A stretch of 64,000 bases of DNA, taken from assembly GCF_041146395.1 (NCBI RefSeq), contig NC_091010.1, positions 53,092,001 to 53,156,000 of the forward strand. Direction: 5' to 3'. Each line of letters starts with the position of its first letter. The stretch's first letter is position 1. Shown here in pieces: positions 1-11,707 of this stretch. Below the pieces are notes generated by a model. The model ran no database searches, was not told the origin of the DNA, and worked only from the letters and a program-made list of their open reading frames with translations. This DNA is from Eulemur rufifrons. Its lineage: Eukaryota; Chordata; Mammalia; Primates; Lemuridae. A program made the translations under genes and the position numbers.

Positions 1-346
1 CAAGTTCACTTTAAATTGACAGCTTTTACAGATTAAAAAGTTTCAGATTTATTCCTCCAAATCTAAAACTTCCCTTGGCATGGACAAAAATCACCAACTT
101 TCACCGCTGCTAGTTTCTCTGTGTCAGCCAGCAGCCCACCACACTCCCCAGGGTTAGCTTTCTGGAATCCTGCAATCCCATTCTCCATAAGAAAGGGTCA
201 AGTGGTTATTTTTGCTATCCACTAGAGGAGGTCAGGCAATGACTGGTGAACAGGCAGTTGTCACTTGGATATTGATGTTTCTAGGACTGGATCACACTGG
301 AGAACAATCAATAATTAATTTACAAGCTGGAAAGCTCCAGCTCTGA
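1..346. other. Non-coding, no element recognised
   Basis: No open frame, RNA gene or repeat family that I can name is visible in this stretch. It is ordinary single-copy-looking DNA lying upstream of a CA microsatellite and about 0.6 to 0.9 kb before the CpG island. It could hold distal promoter elements of whatever the island serves, but no motif stands out. Confidence 0.5.
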
Positions 347-360
347 AACACACACACACA

Positions 361-391
<31 letters not shown>
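347..391. repeat. (CA)n microsatellite
   Basis: About 45 bases of CA/AC dinucleotides with a single GA interruption near position 361. It is likely to be length-polymorphic between individuals. Confidence 0.95.
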
Positions 392-393
<2 letters not shown>

Positions 394-517
394 GGTCCTG
401 AGAAAGATGGTTCAGTCTTTCCCTGTAACTTGTATCCATCAGCTGAATGTCACAGACACGGACTACACTGGAAGGCACTGATTGCCCACTGCGATCTTTG
501 TCTCCTCTAAATTGACC

Positions 518-525
518 TATAAATA
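518..525 (+). promoter_or_regulatory. TATA-like box, weak candidate
   Basis: The octamer TATAAATA fits the TATA consensus and sits in sequence that becomes somewhat richer in CpG (a CGTCG follows directly, and GCGACGTC at about 586). A transcription start would be expected near position 550. CpG-island promoters usually lack a TATA box and this one is about 650 bases upstream of the dense island, so it may be chance. Confidence 0.2.
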
Positions 526-730
526 CGTCGTCTTAGACTTGAGCCATCAGTGAACTTGCAGCAAGTGAAGGGGAAATCACTTGAGGCGACGTCAGGCTGC
601 CTGAAAAGTTAACTCTTTCGCCACGACATTCCAGGTACTTAATAAAAACCCTACTCTTTGTCTGGGCTTCAGCTCCACAAGCCATAGTGACAGAAAGTAG
701 AGATTTATGTGCTTACTTGAAAGTTGGGGT

Positions 731-773
731 TTTTTGTTTGTTTGTTTTGTTGGTTTGTTTGTTTGTTTGTTTC
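731..773. repeat. (GTTT)n simple repeat
   Basis: An imperfect run of GTTT units. It creates a spurious K/N/Q/T-rich frame on the minus strand and a C/F/V-rich start of the long plus frame, which shows that neither frame is a gene. Confidence 0.9.
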
Positions 774-904
774 AGGGTTGGAGTTTGGAGAAAACCATGG
801 AAGTCCCAGAAGGACAGAGGCACAGCTTGAAGGTGAAATAGTTCCTGGGAAAGGCGGCAAAGGCTTTATTGTGCACACTTCCCAAGTCAGAAGACTCAAA
901 TCCC

Positions 905-1620
905 CTTCTGCGCCCGATCTTCCAGCCCACTTTAACTCACCACCCGTCTTCTCTTGGACCCCGCCCCATCACCGCTTTACTCACATTGCGGTTGCGGTCA
1001 GACTCAGCGAGCATCTTTGTGAGTTCCTCGCCACCGCTGTCACTGTCGTATGCTGTGTCAGCTTCAGCTCCTCCATCCGGAAGCCATGGAGTTATCTTGT
1101 AGCGGAGTTTCAGGGTCCCGTTACCCTAAGTCCCCAGGGGCTTCTTATCCAATTGGCTCCTGTTCACCTCTCCCATGGCTCGGTGAGGGCAGCACTTTGG
1201 GAGCGAGGAGTTGCCGCTGCAGACGCCCGGGGCGCAGAGGAACGGAGCCCCGCGCCCGCGAGGAGCGCGCCCAGCCCCGCCAGGGAGCCGCCGCCCGCGC
1301 CTTGTCCCATCCGGGAGCAAGAGGAGCGGAGAGCGGGTCCCGGACCGAGGTGGCACGTGGGGCTGTCCGCTGGCGGGCTGCCGGGGGCAGGCTCTCAGGG
1401 CTCCAACTCCATCCCCGTCGGGCCGTGGTGGGGCAGGCGGAGGCGGCTCCGGTAGGTGGCGGCCGCTAGCGCAGAGCTAGGCGCCACCACGCGGGCTGGA
1501 CCGGAGTCTCAGGGACCCGGACGCACCCGGGTCAGGAGCTGCGGGGGTCCCGGGCTGAGCCCCTTGCTCTCCTCACCGCTCTGCGGGCTGAGATCGGACC
1601 GCGCTCGCCACGAACCCTCG
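905..1620 (+). promoter_or_regulatory. CpG island, probable promoter and first exon
   Basis: CpG dinucleotides are rare in the rest of the window but frequent here; 1195-1320 alone has about 18 or more, with runs such as CCGCGCCCGCG. A palindromic CCAAT/ATTGG box lies at 1149-1156, about 50-100 bases before the densest part, which would fit a plus-strand start near 1200-1250; a CACGTG E-box is at 1354-1359. Possible splice donors on the plus strand follow at about 1181 (GTGAGG) and 1452 (GTAGGT). Open frames of up to 243 residues cross the island, but they are rich in R, P, G and A as any GC-rich frame is, and match no family I know. The transcript and its strand are not identified; plus is preferred only from the CCAAT position and donors. 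Confidence 0.75.
1149..1156. promoter_or_regulatory. Palindromic CCAAT box
   Basis: CCAATTGG contains the NF-Y recognition core on both strands. NF-Y sites usually lie 60-100 bases upstream of a start, so this supports initiation near 1200-1250 on plus or near 1050-1090 on minus. Confidence 0.45.
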
Positions 1621-3477
1621 CTCTGCTGCTCTCCACCTCCCACTGTGGACTCCGGCCTGCTCTTGCCCTCTTAGTTTCTGTAAATGGGCACTTTGATCTA
1701 ACTCACAGCACAGGCGATGTGTCCTGGCTGAGAGAGACACAGAACAGCAGCGGAGATGGGGGTGGGGTGTGTGTGGAAAACATAAGCATATGTGTATGTA
1801 CATATACGCGATCACGATCATTGTGTGCGCGTGTTTAGGGTTTTCCCAGTAGTCGCCAACTACTCCCTTTTCTTCACCTTCCATAGCACCTGTTCTGTTT
1901 AAAATTAGTCTTTAATATCATAATCCCATTTGAAAGAGAACTTTGCTACTAGCCATGTCCTAAATGTTTTGTGGGCATACACCATGGCTTCCTCCAAAAC
2001 TACAAAGTCCTGGAGGGGAAAGGGGGACAGAAAAGGAACTCAAACTGTAGCTCGGGGCCATTTTGGTTTTTGTCGCACCATTGCAGTCCCAGGACTTAGC
2101 ACAAAACCCAAGATTCCACAGGAAATCAGTAATCTACTGGAGACATTTGTCTACTACATCCGTTATATAATTGTTGAACAAATTCATTGATTTACCCGTA
2201 TCAGTTTCCACCCCACCCCCTGAAGTAGCTGACAGGCCTACTGAGATCTTGGGATGAACTTTCCATAAAGTTAGCAGTCTTCTATCCGTGTACAAGGTGC
2301 TCACTGCTAATTTGCTGTTAGATATGCGGTATCACCACACTTGGTTTCCTAAGTTTGAAAATGAACGGGCTATTACTGACGAACATTTCTACAAAATAAG
2401 GGGCCAGTACACTTCAAAACTACAAAGAGACTAAGGAACTGCACCAGACTAAAGGAAGTTGAGGAGACAAGAAAACAGATCATGGGATCCTGAGTTAGAT
2501 TATAGTCCAGGAAATGGGCATTAGTAGGTCTACTGGCAAAACTTGAACAACATCTGTGGAGTAGTTCGTCATATCACAAAAATAGTCTTGAAATAACCTA
2601 ACACACTTTAGGCTTGTTATTTTATATACATTGGTGTTAAAACGAACCATCCTCAACCCCTTCAGTTCTTTAACATATTAGTACAGGTTTAAAAGATCAA
2701 GATGTATCGCATTCACAAACTCAACTACGAAAGGCACAAATGAATGGATCAGAAAACCCCGATTATTCATTAAAATTTCTTTGGGATGACAGTTAGAAGA
2801 CAGGCAGCAAGAGGAGGGGATATCCTCCCAAATGTTTCTCTAAGGAAGTGGCAGGTCATGTCAAGAGAAGAAGCCATTCGTTCTTTCCATCTATTTTCAA
2901 AGAGCTTACCCAAAGATGAATGAGGTTAACTGAAACCAAATTCAGTAGATTTGAGGGGCATAATATTCCCACAGAATATATTTGCATTAATTGAATAGTT
3001 AAACAAAATTTTAAAGGAAGAGTGAGAGATAAAAATGAGGGTTGTTTTGATTATGTCGTGAGTCATACTTAATCAATAAACTTGATTTCACGCATGTTGC
3101 ATCTTAAGCAATTTGCTTCAAATTCAGATATCTAATGAGCCAGAGCCAAGCTAACAGCAAGTACATGCATGAATGGAAGCCAGATTTTCCAGGCAACATA
3201 GGCCATGAGTTTAATTTTTAAAACGATTTGTAATGATATGGAGTAATTTCACAATGGTAATTCAGCATCATGAATGAGATTCTTGGCCTTTCATTCCAGT
3301 TCTTTTTTGGAGTCCTAGCCCTGCCGCACATTAGTAGTGTTATGTGGAACATATTACAAATTCCATAGTCCCATGAAATGAATGGCTGCTCTGGGTGATT
3401 TTTAATGTTGATGGGATGAAGTTCTACGGCATTATCAAAGGATATTGATGACTACATGAATGGGAATTCCTGTTTCT
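1621..3477. other. Non-coding flank of the CpG island
   Basis: Base composition falls back to AT-rich after the island. No exon or named repeat can be supported. A short open frame at 1930-2190 (86 residues) has no recognisable domain. If the island fires to the right, this is the start of intron 1. Confidence 0.5.
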
Positions 3478-3600
3478 CTCCACTTACTTGTAGTGTGACC
3501 TTTTGGTGAATTATCTGCTTTCTCTAAACCTGTTTGTTTTATACTTTAAAATGCCTGCCCTGCATTTCTATAGAGTGTGGGGGGGTTTTAAAAATTATTA
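3478..3600 (+). repeat. MIR SINE fragment
   Basis: The order 'cacttact..tgtgacctt..' followed by a C/T-rich stretch and 'taaaatg' follows the MIR core (CACTTACTAGCTGTGTGACCTTGGGC then CATCTGTAAAATG) with many substitutions. MIRs are ancient tRNA-derived SINEs shared by mammals. Confidence 0.6.
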
Positions 3601-5052
3601 TGAATAATTGGTATTATGGATACCTTTGAAAAATTCAAAAGTCATTGGAAATATAGGGTGTGATGGCAATTAACAGAGATATTCTAATGCAATGTAATGT
3701 GAACATTGACCAAAAACATTCCTGAGTATTTTTAATGGTGAGGAAGGAATTCTAAAGGTTATCAGGTATGTCTGCTCCCTCCTTCTTATCCCATTATTAT
3801 TTTCAATAAGATGCTATTTTTTTTCTTAAATATCACAGGCATGGATATTCATCAAAATCCAGAGGTAGCAATTTCAAGTTCTTAAAAATTTATTTCATTT
3901 TAGACAAAAGCGGTTTAAAGAACAAACAACAATAATTTTTATTATCAGCTTTGCTGCCAATAGAAAAGGATTGTTCTAGATATTACTGTGGTAAGAAACC
4001 CCTACATTAAACACGTTATAAGTTTATGTCAAGTGGCTTTTAATTTTTGTTTTTAGGTAACACCTATTATTCAAAGTTACACAAACGATTCAGGCAAATG
4101 TCTCCAAACAATTACACAAAGTTATTAACTCCTTTAGTGCAAATGATAAATGATATGGTATGTGCCAAAAAATCTGTCATTGAATATGTTAGATATTCAC
4201 AGTAAAACTCCATTTTTTCATATATAATTTCCTTTTGGAGGTTTATCATTGTATAAGTTTAGAATACCTATAATGGATTATCTACTACACCTATATTTTA
4301 TATGGCTGTGAGTGTTTCCATATAGAAATTTTATTCAGTTGGTAAATCTACACATTAGGTCTCTGGAATTTTGAAACATCTGAGTATCTTTCAAATCTTA
4401 AGTCTGTGACTTTGAATTCTTAGAGTCAATGAACTCTAATACCTCTCTCATTGTATTTGTTTCTCTGTAGCTTCTACATAAAAAGAGAGAAGCATATTTT
4501 CTTTTATGTCTTAAGCCATTTCTCTCAGAAGGTTTTGTTTATTATTATTGTGCCCAGCACATTAAAGACTTGCAACGGGTGATGGTGATAATATGCAATG
4601 CCTTATATTTTTTCCACTATTCTGGTGTGTTGGCACATCCATATGTTATAGTATCACTAGGCTTATTGTTTGCTCAGCACTCCCAATATTGTGTTGCAGG
4701 GAGTACTAAATTACTTTTGGTTTTCTAGTTTTCAGCTCCTCTTCCCTGCCATTGCTTATTGCTTAGTTACCTAGTCCTCAGGGAAGGATGTGAATTGACA
4801 CCCTAAAGGGGACAGAGTTAGCAGAGTTACAGCATCTCTCCAGCCCTACCCCTCAAGCTGGCCCTCCACACTGAGAGCACCACCGTATGTGCTTCTCTGT
4901 TTCCTCGAACCGGTAAAAATTTCTGGTTGTAGTCTAAAGTGATACCAGATAAAGCAGAGAGTAATGATACTTTGCCTCATGGAGTTTTCCCATTAAAAGA
5001 AAAAGATATAAAGTTGAGATTCCTAGTTTTCTAAAAACTTATTGCATTAGAG
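3601..5052. other. AT-rich non-coding DNA
   Basis: Very AT-rich, with no frame over 60 residues and no repeat family I can name with confidence. The slightly GC-richer part at 4730-4910 contains nothing that I recognise. Confidence 0.5.
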
Positions 5053-5225
5053 TGGTAGGACTGCCATAAAAAATACCATAGACTACATGGCTTTAACAAT
5101 AGAAATTTATTTTCTCACAATTCTGGAGGCTGGAAATCAGAGATTAAGGGTTACTTTCTTTGGAGTCTTCTTTTCTTGGCTGCCTTCTCCACGTGCTGTT
5201 ACCCAAACTTGCTCCCTTTCATTGG
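5053..5225 (-). mobile_element. MLT1-like MaLR LTR fragment
   Basis: The plus strand reads like the complement of the 3' part of an MLT1-type LTR: a 'gccataa..ataccat' block, 'cagaaatttattttctcacaattctggaggctgga', then a pyrimidine-rich 'cttggctgccttctcc' block. The element breaks off at about 5225 before a poly-T run. MLT1 LTRs belong to the non-autonomous ERVL-MaLR group. Confidence 0.6.
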
Positions 5226-5574
5226 ATTTTTTTTTTTAACCTTAGAAAGTTACTTTCAAATGTGTTTTAAGTGTTAGCAACTGGCAAGAGACAAATAGAA
5301 CGTTCAGAGAAATTGCTTTCTGTACTTTTAGCACAAAATTTATTTCTTCATTCTGATTTGGTAATTATTTTGAATTTTTTCTTTCCTCAAAATAAATAAT
5401 GATTGCAAAAAGGTGAGTTAAATCTCAATTTGAGTGTACTTCTAGTGAGGATTTGCACCTCCTCCAGTGTTAGAGAGCAGCTGCAGTAACTGCAGTGTTC
5501 AGAAATGCTCTCCACACCATGTCATTTAGGAAAGGATGGTTTGGAAGTTGAGAGATTGCCCTTTAAAGAGCAAG

Positions 5575-5690
5575 ACTGCCTCAGAATTTCAGCCTCACCA
5601 CTTTCCTATTGTGCAACGTTAAGAAAGTAACTTGATCTCTGTGAGTGTGTTTGATCTATGCTTTATTTAGTATAAGTGAGTATGAAATTA
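5575..5690 (+). repeat. MIR SINE fragment
   Basis: Contains a degraded MIR central part: 'cctcaccactttcctattgtgcaac' corresponds to the GCTCTGCCACTTACTAGCTGTGTGACC region, followed by the 'aagtaacttgatctctgtgag' counterpart of the AGTTACTTAACCTCTCTGAG block. Confidence 0.55.
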
Positions 5691-5696
5691 CATTTA

Positions 5697-5716
5697 TATT
5701 TATATATATATATATG
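5697..5716. repeat. (TA)n tract
   Basis: A short run of TA dinucleotides followed by TGCATACACATG alternation. It is simple sequence that may be length-variable. Confidence 0.8.
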
Positions 5717-6249
5717 CATACACATGTATTTATTAGAAACAAAATGTCTCCATTTCTACATTGATTAATATTCATTTCATAATTTTTAGCACTTTTCACA
5801 ATTGAGATTGAAATCATCTAAGCTAAAAAAAATCAAAATCAAATTAAAAAACCTTTTCTCAGTTGTTAAGCTTGGATTCACATTTATCATAATTTTGGCA
5901 GCAAAGAGATCTAGCTCAACTAATGGAAATGGTAGCTGCAACATGAGAAACATATTTTCACACATTGTCAGTGCAGCTGTAGTAGAACTGGGATTCAAGT
6001 GTTAAGTTTCTCCAGAATTTTTCTGTATCCAGTTAAATTTAACCTCAATAAATGGTGAATCAACTATAAGCTGGGTTAAGTAATTTAAAGGTTACAGAAG
6101 TGAACGTGCAAGCATGAGTCTTGTCCTCAAAATCTTTCAGTCTAGTGAGGGTGGGTGATAATTATAGAAAGCAAAATGTGATGTGTTCCACAAATTAGAT
6201 GCAGAAACTTTAGGAGTTTCAAAGGAGAAAAAAAAAATCAACAAAACAT

Positions 6250-6391
6250 ATACGTACATGATGAGTGCAATGCGCACTGTCTGGGAAACGGACACGCCTG
6301 GAGCTTTGACTTGGGGGGAAAGGCGGTACATGGGCAACGTATGTAACCTGAAATTCTGTATCCCCCATAATAAGATGAAATAAAAAAAAAA
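6250..6391 (+). mobile_element. LINE-1 3' end, strepsirrhine type, 5'-truncated
   Basis: Only the last ~140 bases of an L1 are present. They run from 'acatgatgagtgcaatgcgcac' through 'ctttgacttgggggg' and 'gggcaacgtatgtaacctgaa' to 'cccccataataagatgaaat' and a poly-A tail. The same 3' block occurs in antisense at 45762-45881, and I associate it with L1s of lemurs. Severe 5' truncation is normal for L1 insertions made by target-primed reverse transcription. No clean target-site duplication is seen because both flanks are A-rich. Confidence 0.8.
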
Positions 6392-7459
6392 TTCAGCCAC
6401 TAGAGTGGCAGTAAACATCAAATGTTCAATGACAGAGGTATTACAAAAGAGCTAAGCCAGGAGGATTGGGTTCTATATCAATGATGTAAGAGGGCAAAGG
6501 GACAGTAAACAGTCTGCTTGGATTGATGAGAATGGTAGACATGTCAATTAGACCACTTTTTTAAAATATAGTCTATTCACTATATTCTTTACTGAGGAAG
6601 AGAGAAACTAGGAGGAATAGTCTGAGTCACAATTTCACAATTAAAATGCTTTTGGTATTTAGAGAATAGTCATAACAAGATGGTAATTCACATATTATTA
6701 TTGCAATCCATCCAAGGATATTTCTTTATACATGTAGATAAGATCTTAAGTTTAATGCTATGAATTATCAGATAGTTCCATAACCTGAAATAAATATTTA
6801 ATGCTCTAGTGAAGTGTGAATGTCATTAAAATACCTTAGATGATAAGCAAATGGACTATTCTTCCTTTGTAAAACCAATGCTATTGGCCAAAGTCAATAA
6901 ATCACATCTGTTTGGTTTTTTCAGGCATAAAAGTGGCACAAAATGAACTAGTATCCTGGTGACCATGATATATCTCAGAATAGTGATTGTCATAGGTTAC
7001 AGTAGACAGTAGACAGTAGAGTATGGAGCTGGAGTACATTTGAAACTGCTCAGTCCCTATGGTGATAGAACTGTCTCATTGCTTTGAGATCCCTAAACTC
7101 TTACTAAACGAGTTAAACAGCCACTGGATTTTCATTGTATTTCAAATGCCTCGCCATTTACTTGAAATTTGCTTTATTATTTGTTTCTTATTATTTGTTC
7201 TACAAATTAATGTCTCTGAAAGCCCATTGCTCAGGGCAGGATGTTGAGATCAAGAGAGTCTACTCGGAGTTGATTTAGAATGGACGATTACTTTAGGAAC
7301 AAGTATATTCATTTAGTAGAGACTGGTACAAAATAACAGCTCAACAGATAATAACTTATTATTACTCTCCAGTTATTATTTCTCTTTTCTGACCATGCAG
7401 TCCTACTACTTTTCTTCCTTTGTACTCTCTTTAACATTCCATTGGATTTGTTAAGGTCT
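6392..7459. other. AT-rich non-coding DNA
   Basis: Nothing recognisable apart from a three-copy tandem of the heptamer ACAGTAG at 6999-7019. Short frames such as 7059-7247 have no domain and no coding bias. Confidence 0.5.
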
Positions 7460-7605
7460 TTCTCTCCCACTAACTATAAAATCTGTGGTGGAAGAAACAT
7501 GTTTATTTTTTAATATTCTACCTCAAGATTTAGTATTTTACCTAGAAGCTAACGAAGATATTTCTTAGAATAATTTTCTTTCTATTCAATAAATATTCAT
7601 TGATC
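7460..7605 (+). repeat. L2 LINE 3' end fragment
   Basis: Follows the L2 3' untranslated pattern: 'ctctcccactaactataaa' (consensus CTCCCCACTAGACTGTAAGC), a central 'tttattttttaatattctacctcaaga', and 'attcaataaatattcattga' (consensus GCTCAATAAATATTTGTTGA). Strongly decayed. Confidence 0.5.
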
Positions 7606-9979
7606 ATCTACAGCTGAATACAGTAAATATTGATCATTGTGAAAGAAAACAATAAAGGTAAGGATAATTGCTACAGAACTACAATAGCAAAAATGAAAAA
7701 AGTGACAGAAAGACATAGTTTGGAAAAATAAATGAATAGAAGATAAAAGTAGAAAACAGTTCCAGGAACCAATAAAGGAAAAAGCTCCTGGCATGTTTCT
7801 CTCTAAATCATTGATGTAGCCAACACTTCATCTGAGGAACCAAAAAAGTAGAGTAGAGTTGTTTCAAACTCTGTGAAACATAATGGAAAATATATTATAT
7901 TCATTTAGTAAATATATACTCCAAAGTATCCTTTTAAGAGTTAGCCATATCCTGTAAGGAACAGCAATAGTAATATAATCTGTGCAGAAATGATGTAACC
8001 AAAATACAGAATGTGCTTTAATGGCTGTCAGGATATGTCACAAACTAGATTTATTTTTGTCTTCTAAAAGATGTGCAGAAAACAGTATTTTTCAAAATTC
8101 AAATGAAAATGTCCAGATAAGAAATTTTATTTTTTGCAATAGCATGATCATTTAAAAGCATCAATTTGAGTCTTCATAGTTTAACAAACTGTAGAGTGAA
8201 TAAAATATACCCTCTCTATACTAGGCATAACACTATAAATATTCTATGCCTTGTGACATTTATGATGATTAAGTATATGGGTTAATACTTAGCTGAATAA
8301 TGTTTTAAAGCACCAAAATAAAAATGCTTCCATTATGGCCAGCATATTTTGGAGGTTTTAAAGTATGTCACAATATTAATTCTATCATTCATTCACTAGA
8401 AACAAGTTCAAGTACTCCTTGTGATAGAAGGAATAAAGTATTACAAAGTTTCCCTGGTCTTTCATTTTTTTTCTAGGAGAAAATTTTATTAAAATATGTA
8501 TAGAAATTCCTCAGCTATTTGATAAATTTGTTTTGGTATTAGAAAAGATTAATCTATTCCATAGTGGCCTCAAAGGAAGCAAGTAAGTATATTAACTAAT
8601 AGCAAATATTTTGATCATTTACATTGAAAACTTTTTGGTGTCCAAGAAAACTTATGCAAGCGGGATATCAATCAGGATCTCCTGGTACTATGGTGATTTA
8701 GATAATGCTGGTTTAAACCCCTAATTTCATGTTCTGTGGAAGGTAAAATCCATCTTGTTTTAGATAAATGAAGCATTTCATATGGAAGGAAAAGACAATA
8801 TGGAAATACCACAATATAGGGAAGCATTGTACTAATAACAGAAGAAAGGTGAAGTATTTCATAAAAGCTTATATGACAGGGAAGGAATACTTAATCTATA
8901 AGAATCAGGAAGTAGGTCTTTGAAAGGAGAGTATATAAAGACAGAATACCATCAAAAGTAGGAGAAGGAGTGTGATTAAAGAGTTTGGCAAGAAAGCAGG
9001 GGGATATTCCACTTCTGACACTCATGGACATGTTGTTACTGACTAGCCCTTCTGCCATAAAAAAATCGAAGCCACAGAAAATATCTGAGGTAATGGGATT
9101 CCCTATTTATTAACTTTCTCTTTTTTTTTTCATAATAATAGAAATGTACATAATAGCCTTTTCCTTTCCTTAAAAGGGCCAAAGTGACAATGTGCCGATG
9201 TTCCAAAGTGATATGGAATACTTCCATCTTTTTGCATATGGAAAGGTTCCCTACTAACTTTGAGTCTACCATGCTAAAAAAAAGAGTGAATAAATGCTTC
9301 CCAAGTGCATTCTCTTCACTGTAATATTTAATCATTCTATGATTTTACCTAAAAAGACATTAGACATACATTATCACTAAAGGAAGATTTAGTATACTTC
9401 CCAGTCTGACATGAACATGGCAACTTTCACCTATATGAATTCTACACATTGCCCTTCACGTTGCAAAATACAGGACGAACAGAGATGCCCATAAATGATA
9501 AAAGGCTGTGTCAGTAAGTAGCACCTTGTCCCAAGGAGTGTGAGGGAATAGTTAGAATACTCATCTGTCAGTAACTAAATAGAAGACATTCTAGCTCAGA
9601 GTCAAAGTTTAGCTTAGATCCCATCTAAGGGTATCCTCAAAGATCCTCTGCCAGGAGTGCTTCCTAAGCATCTTCCAATTCCACTTTTCTGTCATTTCCA
9701 TAATTCATAAGAAAAGCAAGCTGGATCCCAGAGACAGAGGTATCCCTTGCTTAGCTAACACATTTCCTTCAGCTTAGTTAAACCTGCATTTATTCAACTG
9801 CAAAATAAACATAATAACATTGAGAGTGTGTATCCTTTTATTTCTTTCAAACTTGTGGGAGTCAATATAAGTGGTGTCTCACAAAGTATTCTACAAATAT
9901 TGAGGATTTTTGCTGTAAGCATGTACCTTGTTCGTGACATTTTCAAACTGAAAAGTATTTGAAAATCTAATGTTATCAT
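7606..9979. other. AT-rich non-coding DNA
   Basis: No gene or RNA recognised. Frames at 7597-7794 (minus) and 9036-9335 (minus) are short, lysine/phenylalanine-rich translations of AT-rich DNA. Unnamed decayed repeats are likely but I cannot assign them. Confidence 0.5.
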
Positions 9980-10120
9980 TTCACGGATGAGAACACCGTA
10001 GCTTAGAAAGGTTGAGTGACTTGCCCCAGCCCACGGATTGCTTAGGGGCAGATTTAGCAGTAAAGTTCAGACTGGTCCTTGGGCCTGAGTGCTGTCACCG
10101 TATCACAACTATCCCACATA
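9980..10120 (+). repeat. MIR SINE fragment
   Basis: Reads 'cacggatgagaacaccg..gcttagaaaggttgagtgacttgcccca', the MIR3/MIRb-type block with TTACAGATGAGGAAACTGAGGCTCAGAGAGGTTAAGTAACTTGCCC as the consensus, and continues with a decayed 'cagatttagcag..ttcagactggtcc' part. Confidence 0.75.
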
Positions 10121-11159
10121 CTTAGGCACTATCAAGTCCGTTGTCTTTTATCCTCTACTGGGATGGACAACAGTAACACCTTTACCTCTTTATCATTCAC
10201 TGAAACAGCTGAGTTCATATTTATGTCCAAAATCTGACCTGTATTTTTGATCTTTCCTGAATTCCATTCTTTACGGAAGGGAGGTAAGTCAGCATTTCCC
10301 CACTCTACTTGCTAATAGTCAGTAGAACTTTAGAACCTTCTCATTTGTATTCCTGTCTGCATAATATTTAAGGAATCAAAGGCTCTGTTTAGGGTACAAC
10401 AAGAACCAAAGTTTATAAAATAAAAGATTATCAACTTTATAAAAACAAGGCAAAAGAAATATGTTTTTTATATCTTCTTATCCCTTTAATTCCTAGAACC
10501 TTAGACTTGGTGGTTATTGAAGAAAGAAGAAAATATTACAATGAAAAATAATGCAGTGACAATAATACAAACAACATTAGGACATATCTTCTGAGACCCA
10601 CACTTTTTGTAACATTGTTTTTAATTTCTATATTGATTTAATGCCAAGGGAAGAGTATGCTTACCGCTCTCTGCAGTTTACAGATACGTTTTCTATTTTT
10701 GAAGGAAGACTCTGAGTATGTAGTGTAAATGTCACCATTGTTTAAATGCCATCTAGCTTGTTTATGCATTTGGCACTTGGCCAGCTAAATGCATGGCAAC
10801 CAATTACTGCATTTCTCATGGGAAAGTGCAAAATCAAGAGATGAGAGGAAGACGTGCCTTTTTGTAAAATATGACATTTTGAAAAGTTAGTCAATTTACA
10901 CCTCTCTTTCTAGGAGTCTATCCCATTTTTCATGTTGGGCTATGATTTTTTGCCAATGATTGGTACATGAACCTATAACTGATATAGAGATTTAGCATCT
11001 AAGATTGTACAAGATTTGTCATGAGCCAAACTTCTACCCTTGTCTTCCATTATTCTCCTTTCCAAACCAGATGAGTTGGCAAACTATGCAAATTGTTCTT
11101 CTCTATGCAGTTGTTTTCAATTATTAAAACAAAATAAATAGCAAGGAACAACTAACTAT
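10121..11159. other. Non-coding DNA with a possible conserved stretch
   Basis: No gene or named repeat. The part at about 10730-10840 is compositionally more complex than its surroundings, with an octamer-like TTTATGCATTT at 10761-10771 and a second TGCAT motif downstream. This is only a candidate regulatory element. Confidence 0.4.
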
Positions 11160-11560
11160 ATGGCATGTGCCATTCTAGGACTAGGGATACAAGTTCTGTC
11201 ATGTAGCTTGTGTTCTGGTTAGGAGGTATCTAATAGTAAAACAAACAAACAAGCAAACAAAAAAACCAGTAAACTGATGATTCAACAAGATAATACATGT
11301 AATGAAAGAAGGGCTTGGGTGAAATAAAAAAGTGGTGGTCAGGGTAGGCTTCTGTGAGGAGACAAGAACAAGGGGAAGGGTAAGCCCTGTGACAGGAAAG
11401 AGTGTTTCAGGAAGTAGAAACAGCAAATGCAAAGATCCCAAAAGGGAACAAGTTTCACATCTTAGAGACGAAAGGAAACCTGTGAGTGATACAGAGCAGA
11501 GAATGGGGGACAAGGTTATGAAACAATAGCAGAAAAATATTCCAGAGACAAATCTTATGA
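11160..11560 (+). repeat. Ancient interspersed repeat, family not assigned
   Basis: The series 'gtgccattctaggactagggatacaag', then a block about 'aggcttctgtgaggag', 'aaacagcaaatgcaaagatccc' resembles a widespread old mammalian repeat whose consensus reads like 'tgtgctaggcactggggatacaaag ... ggcttcctggaggag ... aacagcatgtgcaaaggc'. I recognise the pattern but not its formal name. A similar series recurs at 12090-12420. An AAAC simple run lies at 11238-11264. Confidence 0.4.
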
Positions 11561-11692
11561 GTCTTTATGAGGCTACGGCAAGGACATAAATTCTACCTTC
11601 AAAGAATTTAAAATTTGGTGGTGGGTTTAATTTTAAGTACAAGAACAAAAAAATTACATTTGTTGGACATTGAATCATAATTATCACATTAA

Positions 11693-11707
11693 AAATTACT
11701 TTTATTA
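11693..11707. repeat. Left target-site duplication of the Alu
   Basis: AAATTACTTTTATTA here matches AAATTACTTTTATCA at 12060-12074, 14 of 15 bases. Such direct repeats flank the products of L1-mediated retrotransposition. Confidence 0.85.

Noticed and set aside
347..391. Simple and short repeats as a CRISPR array
   Set aside because: No regular repeat-spacer structure occurs anywhere, and the DNA is mammalian.
724..1455. 243-residue plus-strand open frame across the CpG island
   Set aside because: It starts in a GTTT simple repeat and its length comes from GC-rich composition; several overlapping frames on both strands are equally open, and no domain is visible.
1211..1480. 89- and 139-residue overlapping frames in the island
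   Set aside because: R/P/G/A-rich translations typical of CpG islands, with no recognisable protein family.
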